This document shows positions 58,494-64,000 of a DNA stretch of 64,000 nt, in pieces. Under the pieces are notes generated by a model. That model did no database searches and had not been told where the DNA came from. It saw nothing but the letters and a program-made list of their open reading frames with translations. How positions within the stretch are numbered: the first letter of the stretch is position 1; every line of letters starts with the position of its first letter. The DNA comes from Rhodobacteraceae bacterium DSL-40 (GTDB taxonomy: Bacteria; Pseudomonadota; Alphaproteobacteria; Rhodobacterales; Rhodobacteraceae). The DNA lies in the NCBI GenBank assembly GCA_003258405.1, contig QKPN01000005.1, positions 124,001 through 188,000 on the forward strand, in the 5' to 3' direction. The translations under genes were made by a program, and so were the position numbers.

Positions 58494-60881
58494 ATGCCCA
58501 AGGACAGCGGCATCGGCGCCAGCTCCAAGCGGCGTGAGGACGTAAGGTTCCTCACCGGCAAGGGCCGGTATACCGCCGACATCAATCTTCGCGGACAGGT
58601 CTATGTGGCCTTCGCCCGATCGACCGTGGCCCATGGCCGGATCAATTCCATCGACACCAGCGCCGCGGCGGAGATGCCCGGCGTGCTTGCCGTCTTCACC
58701 GGCGAGGATTTCGTCGAGATGGGATCGAACCCGGCGGGCTGGTACATCACCAGCCGCAACGGCGAGACCATGAAGGAGCCCAAGCGGCCGGTTCTCGCCC
58801 ACGGCAAGGTCCGGCATGTCGGCGATGCCTATGCCGCGGTGGTGGCCGAAACGGTGGCTCAGGCCAAGGATGCCGTCGAGGCGATCGAGGCAGACATCGA
58901 GGAGCTCGATGCCGTGCTCGACATGGCTTCAGCGGTGGCCGACAACTCCAACCGCGTCCATGACGAAATCGACGACAACATCTGCTTCGACTGGGGCTGG
59001 ATCGAGGACAACCGCGCCGCGGTCGATGCCGCCTTCGAGAGCGCCCCCCATGTGACGACGCTTGAGCTCATCAACAACCGTCTCTCGCCGAACCCGATGG
59101 AACCCCGCGCCTCGCTCGCCGACTACAACACCGGCACCGAGGACTACACGCTCTACACCACGTCGCAGAACCCGCACCTTCACCGGCTCCTCATCAGCGC
59201 CTTCGTGATGGGCATCCCCGAGCACAAGCTCACGGTAATTGCGCCCGATGTCGGCGGCGGCTTCGGATCCAAGATCTATCATTACGGCGAGGAGGCCGTC
59301 GTGCTCGCCGCAGCGCGGAAGCTCGGCCGTCCGGTGAAGTGGGTCTGCGACCGCTCGGAAGCCTTCGTGTCCGACGCCCATGGCCGCGACCACGTCACGA
59401 AGATCGAACTCGCGACCGACAAGGAAGGCAACTTCCTCGCGATGCGCACCGAGACGCTCGCCAATCTCGGGGCCTATCTCTCGAACTTCTCCACCGCGAC
59501 GCCGACCTTCCTGCATGGCACGCTGATGGCCGGCCCCTACAAGACGCCGCTCGTCTATGTGAACGTGAAGGGCGTCTTCACCAACACGGTGCCGGTCGAT
59601 GCCTACCGCGGCGCGGGGCGGCCGGAAGCAACCTACCAGATCGAGCGCGTGATCGACAAATGCGCCCGTGAGCTCGGAATCGACCAGATCGAGATCCGGC
59701 GCAAGAACTTCATCTCGCCGGATGCCTTCCCCTACACGACGCCGGTTGGCCTCGTCTACGACACCGGCAACTACGGTGCGACGCTCGACAAGATGATCGA
59801 GCTCGGCGACACCGCAGGCTTCGAGAGCCGGCGTGCCGAAAGTTCGGCGAAGGGCAAGCTCCGCGGCATCGGCTACTCCACCTGGATCGAGGCCTGCGGC
59901 ATCGCGCCCTCGCATCTGGTGGGCCAGCTCGGCGCCCGCGTCGGCCTCTATGATGCCGCCACCGTCCGTGTGAACGCGACAGGCAACATCTCGGTGCTGA
60001 CCGGTGCCCACAGCCACGGCCAGGGTCACGAGACGGTCTTTGCTCAGGTGGTCTCCGACATGCTTGGCATCCCGGAGGCAAGCATCGAGATCGTCCATGG
60101 CGATACCTCGAAGATCCCCTTCGGCATGGGCAGCTACGGCTCGCGCTCGCTTGCGGTTTGCGGCACGGCGATCGTGAAGGCGACCGACAAGATCATCGCC
60201 AAGTGCAAGAAGATCGCCGCGCATCAGATGGAGGCCTCCGAAAGCGACATCGTCTTCGAGAACGGCAACTTCACCGTGGCGGGGACGGACAAGTCCAAGA
60301 GCTTCGGCGACATCGCCCTCTCGGCCTATGTGCCGCACAACTACCCGCTCGACGAGCTCGAGCCGGGTCTCGAGGAGAGCGCCTTCTACGATCCGGCGAA
60401 CTTCACCTATCCCGCCGGCGCCTATGCCTGCGAGGTGGAAGTCGATCCCGGCACCGGCAAGGTCGATGTGGTGGCCTTCACCGCCGCCGATGATTTCGGC
60501 AACGTCATCAACCCGATGATCGTCGAGGGCCAGGTCCATGGCGGCGTGGTTCAGGGCATCGGGCAGGCGCTGTTCGAGGTCGTCGTCCACAATGACGAGG
60601 GCCAGAACCTGACCGGTTCCTACATGGACTACGCGATGCCGCGGTCCAACGATGTCCCGCTGCTTGTCGTGGATCATTCCTGTCAGACCCCCTGCACCCA
60701 CAATCCGCTGGGCGTGAAGGGCTGTGGCGAGGCGGGCGCGATCGGCACCCCGCCTGCGGTCGTCAATGCGGTGATCGACGCGCTCCAGGCGGGCGGATAC
60801 GACATCGCTCATATCGACATGCCGCTCACGCCCTCGAAGGTCTGGGCGGCGATGGCCGGCGCGCAGCAGGCAGCGGAATAG
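58494..60881 (+). CDS. coxL: CoxL-type molybdopterin large subunit, form II
   Basis: 795 residues of the xanthine oxidase/CO-dehydrogenase family. The active-site loop reads AYRGAGR (370-376), the form II motif; form I CO dehydrogenases have AYxCSFR with the Cu-binding Cys, which is absent here. The catalytic Glu is E746 in [13 protein letters not shown], and cofactor contacts include [16 protein letters not shown] and [14 protein letters not shown]. Gene order S-L-M also fits form II. CO oxidation is therefore doubtful; the true substrate (aldehyde, purine or other) is unknown. Confidence 0.9.
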   Translation: MPKDSGIGASSKRREDVRFLTGKGRYTADINLRGQVYVAFARSTVAHGRINSIDTSAAAEMPGVLAVFTGEDFVEMGSNPAGWYITSRNGETMKEPKRPVLAHGKVRHVGDAYAAVVAETVAQAKDAVEAIEADIEELDAVLDMASAVADNSNRVHDEIDDNICFDWGWIEDNRAAVDAAFESAPHVTTLELINNRLSPNPMEPRASLADYNTGTEDYTLYTTSQNPHLHRLLISAFVMGIPEHKLTVIAPDVGGGFGSKIYHYGEEAVVLAAARKLGRPVKWVCDRSEAFVSDAHGRDHVTKIELATDKEGNFLAMRTETLANLGAYLSNFSTATPTFLHGTLMAGPYKTPLVYVNVKGVFTNTVPVDAYRGAGRPEATYQIERVIDKCARELGIDQIEIRRKNFISPDAFPYTTPVGLVYDTGNYGATLDKMIELGDTAGFESRRAESSAKGKLRGIGYSTWIEACGIAPSHLVGQLGARVGLYDAATVRVNATGNISVLTGAHSHGQGHETVFAQVVSDMLGIPEASIEIVHGDTSKIPFGMGSYGSRSLAVCGTAIVKATDKIIAKCKKIAAHQMEASESDIVFENGNFTVAGTDKSKSFGDIALSAYVPHNYPLDELEPGLEESAFYDPANFTYPAGAYACEVEVDPGTGKVDVVAFTAADDFGNVINPMIVEGQVHGGVVQGIGQALFEVVVHNDEGQNLTGSYMDYAMPRSNDVPLLVVDHSCQTPCTHNPLGVKGCGEAGAIGTPPAVVNAVIDALQAGGYDIAHIDMPLTPSKVWAAMAGAQQAAE

Positions 60882-60908
60882 GCCGGGCGGAACGGAAGGA
60901 AACGAACC

Positions 60909-61700
60909 ATGTATGCTTTTGATTTCGTGAAGCCCTCGACGCTCGACGAAGCGCTCTCCGCGCTTGCCGAGGACGAGGCCCAGGCAATCAGCGGCGGCCA
61001 GACGCTCATCCCGACCCTGAAACAGCGGCTCGCCATGCCCTCGAAGCTCGTAAGCCTCACCGGCATTGCCGAGCTCAAGGGCGTGAAAACCGAAGGGAAC
61101 ACGCTCACCATTGCCGGTGCCACGACGCACGCGGTGGTGGCGAAGGAGGCGGCTGAGGCCTATCCCGCGCTTGCCTCGCTCGCGGGTCGTATCGGCGATC
61201 CCTCCGTCCGCGCGCTCGGCACGATCGGCGGAAGCCTCGCCAACAACGACCCCTCCGCCTGCTATCCGGCGGCGGCGCTGGCTTCTGGGGCGACGATCGT
61301 GACCAACACGCGCGAGATCCCGGCCGACGACTACTTCCAGGGCCTCTTCACCACGGCGCTCGACGAGGGCGAGATCGTCACGGGCGTGAAGTTCCCGATC
61401 CCCGAAAAGGCGCACTATCAGAAGTTCATTCAGCCTGCCTCGCGCTTCCCGCTCACCGCCGTCTTCGTCGCGAAGTATTCCTCCGGGGTGCGTGTCGCGG
61501 TGACCGGTGCCTCGGAAGACGGCGTCTTCCGCTGGAGCGAGGGGGAAGAGGCGCTGGGCGCGAACTTCTCGCCCGATGCGGTCTCCGGCCTCAGCGTCGA
61601 TCCCGACGGCATGATGGCGGACATGCACGGCACCGCGGAATACCGCGCGCACCTCGTGAAGGTGCTGACCGCGCGCGCCGTCGCCGCCGCCAACGGCTGA
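60909..61700 (+). CDS. coxM: CoxM-type FAD subunit
   Basis: 263 residues. The FAD-binding loops are AISGGQTLIPTLKQRLAMP (~29-47) and TIGGSLANNDPSACYPAAAL (~107-126); the C-terminal CO-dehydrogenase flavoprotein domain begins at ~160. It completes the S-L-M enzyme and is followed by a terminator. Confidence 0.93.
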   Translation: MYAFDFVKPSTLDEALSALAEDEAQAISGGQTLIPTLKQRLAMPSKLVSLTGIAELKGVKTEGNTLTIAGATTHAVVAKEAAEAYPALASLAGRIGDPSVRALGTIGGSLANNDPSACYPAAALASGATIVTNTREIPADDYFQGLFTTALDEGEIVTGVKFPIPEKAHYQKFIQPASRFPLTAVFVAKYSSGVRVAVTGASEDGVFRWSEGEEALGANFSPDAVSGLSVDPDGMMADMHGTAEYRAHLVKVLTARAVAAANG

Positions 61701-61721
61701 GTAGCGGCCCGATCTGACGGG

Positions 61722-61748
61722 GGCCCTCCGGGAAACCGGGGGGCCTTT
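61722..61748 (+). terminator. Intrinsic terminator after coxM
   Basis: ggccctccgg (61722-61731) pairs with ccggggggcc (61736-61745), one G-T pair, around a GAAA tetraloop, followed by ttt and a further T-rich stretch. It sits 21 bp after the coxM stop. Confidence 0.8.
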
Positions 61749-61825
61749 GCCGTTTCGGATTAATCACCTGTTAGGCTTGCTCGTCTCAAGATCCCGGGAA
61801 ATCCAGATAGTGGAGTACCCCGTCG

Positions 61826-62569
61826 ATGAGTTTTTCCGCCTTCGAACCCGGCAGCGTTTCGCTCGGAAGCCTGCGCCGCCAGTGCCTCTTCGCCGTGACC
61901 ATCCTCCTCGTCGAAGACAGCCGCAGCGCGTCGGAGGCCATCCGGCTCTTCGCCGCCGAGAGCGGAGCGCGGGTGCGCCGGGCCGACAGCCTGCACGCGG
62001 CAAGCCGCCATCTGGCGATCTATCGCCCCAATGTCGTGATCGTTGATCTCGGCCTGCCGGACGGCGATGGCATGGCGCTCATCAGCCATCTCGCCTCGGC
62101 CTCGACCCCGATCCACGGCATCGTTGCCATGAGCGGGCATGACCGCTCCGCCTGGCAGGAGGCGGCGCTCGCCGGGGGCGCATCGGCCTGCCTCGAGAAG
62201 CCGATCCCGAGCCTTGCCGCCTTCCAGGAATGCATCCTGAGCGTGCTGCCCGATGCCACCACCCGCCGCGGGCCGGATGCGCAGCGCCAGCTCGACCTGA
62301 CCGACCGGGCCTCCGTCCGGGCGGCCTTCGCCGAGGATCTCCAGCGTGCGAAATGCCTGCTGGAAGAGGGTATCCGGATCGAGGATGCCGATACCGTCGC
62401 CTACTGCGCCCAGTTCGTCCATTCGATCGGCGAGATGCTGGGCGATGCGCCGCTCGAGACGGCGGCCCATGCGGCATCGGAATCCGCCGCGGCGGCCCAG
62501 GCGCTACTCGATCTGCTGACCCGACGCGTCTCGGGCAGCCGCAATTCCGCAATCCGCGGCGTCGCCTGA
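61826..62569 (+). CDS. Response regulator with C-terminal HPt-like domain
   Basis: 247 residues. Receiver domain ~24-140 with acidic pair VEDS, phosphoacceptor Asp74 in VIVDLGLPDGDG and Lys in CLEKPI. Residues ~160-235 are helical with FVHSIGEMLGDAPLETAAHAA, resembling an HPt domain with His199, although the usual Lys three residues on is replaced. No DNA-binding or enzymatic output domain. It may relay phosphate for an unlinked kinase. Confidence 0.75.
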   Translation: MSFSAFEPGSVSLGSLRRQCLFAVTILLVEDSRSASEAIRLFAAESGARVRRADSLHAASRHLAIYRPNVVIVDLGLPDGDGMALISHLASASTPIHGIVAMSGHDRSAWQEAALAGGASACLEKPIPSLAAFQECILSVLPDATTRRGPDAQRQLDLTDRASVRAAFAEDLQRAKCLLEEGIRIEDADTVAYCAQFVHSIGEMLGDAPLETAAHAASESAAAAQALLDLLTRRVSGSRNSAIRGVA

Positions 62570-62654
62570 GCACACGCGCCTTCACGATGGCTTGACCACG
62601 GCTGTTTCCACCGGTCCGGCGCGATAGACTTCCCGTAAAACGGGAGGCAAGACC

Positions 62655-63773
62655 ATGAAGACACACGCCATTCTCATGCTCGGCGCACTGCTCTCTCTCG
62701 GGAGCGTTTCGGCGCGGGCTGAAATCTTCGAGACATCCGCAGGTTCGATCGAGGTCGCCCGGAAGATCGAGGGGCTCGATACGCCCTGGGCACTCGGCTT
62801 CCTTCCCGATGGCAGCGTGCTGGTGACCGAACGCGGCGGGCGGCTCCTCCTCGTGCGGGGTGGGCAGGCGCAGGCCATCACGGGCGTGCCCGGGGTCTGG
62901 GCCGAAGGGCAGGGCGGGCTGCTCGATGTGGTGGTTGCCCGCGACTTCGCGACAAGCGGCGAGATCTTCCTTACCTATGCCGAGCCCGCAGGCCGGGGCG
63001 CGGCGACGGCCCTCGCGCGCGCGCATCTCGAGCCCGATGCCGCGCGCCTCACCGGGCTCCGCGTGATCTTCCGCCAGGGCGACCCGACCACGAGCGGGCG
63101 GCATTTCGGCAGCCGGGTTGTCGAGGCCCCGGACGGCACGCTCTATCTCACACTCGGCGAGCGCGGCGAACGCGACAGCGCGCAGGACCCGTCGAGCTTT
63201 CGGGGCAAGGTGGTGCGCCTCAATCGGGATGGCAGCGCCGCTTCCGGCAATCCGTTCGCGGGCGGCACGGGCGATGGCGCGCCGGAGGTCTGGTCCTATG
63301 GCCATCGCAACCCGCAGGGCGCTGCGCTCGCCCCCGATGGCGCGCTTCTCACCGTCGAGCATGGCGCGCGGGGCGGCGACGAGATCAATCGCCCCGCCGC
63401 CGGCGGCAACTACGGCTGGCCCGAGATCAGCTATGGCCGCGAATATTCCGGCGGCCGCATCGGAGAGGGCACCTCCGCGCCGGGCATGGAGCAGCCACTC
63501 TTCTACTGGGATCCCTCGATTGCGCCGTCCGGCATGGCGGTCTACTCCGGCCGCCTCTGGCCGGAATGGCGCGGCGATGTCTTCACCGGCTCGCTGAAGT
63601 TCGACTTCCTCTCGCGCCTTGAGGGCGGGCCCGAGGGCTACGCCGAGCGCGAGCGTCTGTTCGAAGGGGCCTTCCCACGCATCCGCGATGTGCGCGAGGC
63701 CCCGGACGGGTCGATCTGGTTCCTGTCCGAAGCGGACGGCGCGGCGTTCCGGATGGTGCCCGCGCCGGACTGA
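62655..63773 (+). CDS. PQQ-dependent sugar dehydrogenase-family protein (secreted)
   Basis: 372 residues; signal peptide ~1-22 (ending ARA). Six-bladed propeller of the soluble glucose/sorbosone dehydrogenase type: LDTPWALGFLPDGSVLVTERGGRLLLV, GGLLDVVVARDF, GRHFGSRVVEAPDGTLYLTLGERG, YGHRNPQGAALAPDG, EHGARGGDEINRPAAGGNYGWPEISYG. Family members oxidise aldose sugars in the periplasm (YliI/Asd-like). The substrate is unknown. Confidence 0.88.
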   Translation: MKTHAILMLGALLSLGSVSARAEIFETSAGSIEVARKIEGLDTPWALGFLPDGSVLVTERGGRLLLVRGGQAQAITGVPGVWAEGQGGLLDVVVARDFATSGEIFLTYAEPAGRGAATALARAHLEPDAARLTGLRVIFRQGDPTTSGRHFGSRVVEAPDGTLYLTLGERGERDSAQDPSSFRGKVVRLNRDGSAASGNPFAGGTGDGAPEVWSYGHRNPQGAALAPDGALLTVEHGARGGDEINRPAAGGNYGWPEISYGREYSGGRIGEGTSAPGMEQPLFYWDPSIAPSGMAVYSGRLWPEWRGDVFTGSLKFDFLSRLEGGPEGYAERERLFEGAFPRIRDVREAPDGSIWFLSEADGAAFRMVPAPD

Positions 63774-63783
63774 GGCGCCGGGC

Positions 63784-64000
63784 TCACTCCACCGTGTCGG
63801 TCGAGCCGCGCTCGCGGTAGGGCGTGGTGTTGTAGAGCGCCCGGTAGCATTTGGAGAAATGCGAGGGCGATGCGAAGCCGCAGGCCAGCGCCACGTTGAT
63901 GACGCTCATGTCGGTCTGGAGGAGAAGGTTCCGCGCCTTCTGGAGCCGCAGCTCCATGTAGTAGCGCTTCGGGCTGCGGTTGAGATAGCGCCGGAACAGC
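63784..64000 (-). CDS. AraC-family transcriptional regulator, C-terminal part (runs off the window)
   Basis: Only the last ~71 residues lie in the window; the 5' end is beyond base 64000. The minus-strand translation has LFRRYLNRSPKRYYMELRLQKARNLL and ALACGFASPSHFSKCYRALY, the second helix-turn-helix of AraC regulators and closest to the GlxA/FtrA type. It ends 11 bp from the convergent sugar dehydrogenase gene. Confidence 0.85.
   Translation of the reverse strand, partial: LFRRYLNRSPKRYYMELRLQKARNLLLQTDMSVINVALACGFASPSHFSKCYRALYNTTPYRERGSTDTVE

Noticed and set aside
58494-60881. Aerobic CO dehydrogenase (form I)
   Set aside because: The AYxCSFR loop with its Cu-binding Cys is absent; the loop is AYRGAGR.

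Overview
The window is high-GC DNA from an alphaproteobacterium, most likely of the Rhodobacterales. This is inferred from the gene families: a Tad pilus locus with a CtrA-type box, a form II CoxL-type oxidoreductase in S-L-M order, a Dor-type DMSO reductase cluster, a TAXI-type TRAP binding protein and a DUF2478 gene. I saw no rRNA, tRNA or CRISPR array.

Region by region. (1) 1-10.8 kb: a 1681-residue protein built almost entirely of an 8-residue Ser/Thr-rich repeat, ordered into a 408-bp (136-residue) higher-order unit. It is divergent from an OGT/SPINDLY-type (GT41) glycosyltransferase and close to a two-gene type I secretion system (C39-like ABC exporter and HlyD-type adaptor). Together these look like a secretion-plus-glycosylation module for a giant surface protein, and this is my main candidate for an undescribed system. 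(2) 11-22 kb: malate synthase G, diaminopropionate ammonia-lyase, the molybdate operon modEABC behind a near-consensus ModE operator, a membrane-anchored TAXI protein, trpA and an LhgO-like FAD oxidase. (3) 22.2-31.9 kb: a DMSO/TMAO respiration cassette (DUF2478, DorA-like reductase, TorD chaperone, a chimeric three-heme cytochrome, hybrid kinase and response regulator). It is bracketed by direct repeats of the last ~50 bp of guaB, which suggests a genomic island inserted at the guaB 3' end. It contains a hairpin that carries the Neisseria DNA-uptake word. (4) 31.9-43.9 kb: guaB, an MscS channel, a Do-like protease, rlmE, ppx/gppA, pstSCAB with a Pho box, and a lytic transglycosylase. (5) 44.4-57.2 kb: a complete Tad/Flp pilus locus with an embedded PilZ gene. 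(6) 57.3-64 kb: coxG-S-L-M (form II active site), a receiver-HPt protein, a PQQ-type sugar dehydrogenase and the 3' part of an AraC-type regulator.

Molybdenum links several parts: modEABC supplies molybdate that DorA and the CoxL-type enzyme need for their cofactors, and DUF2478 genes are often found in molybdenum contexts. Surface biology is the second theme: the giant repeat protein with its exporter, and the Tad pilus.
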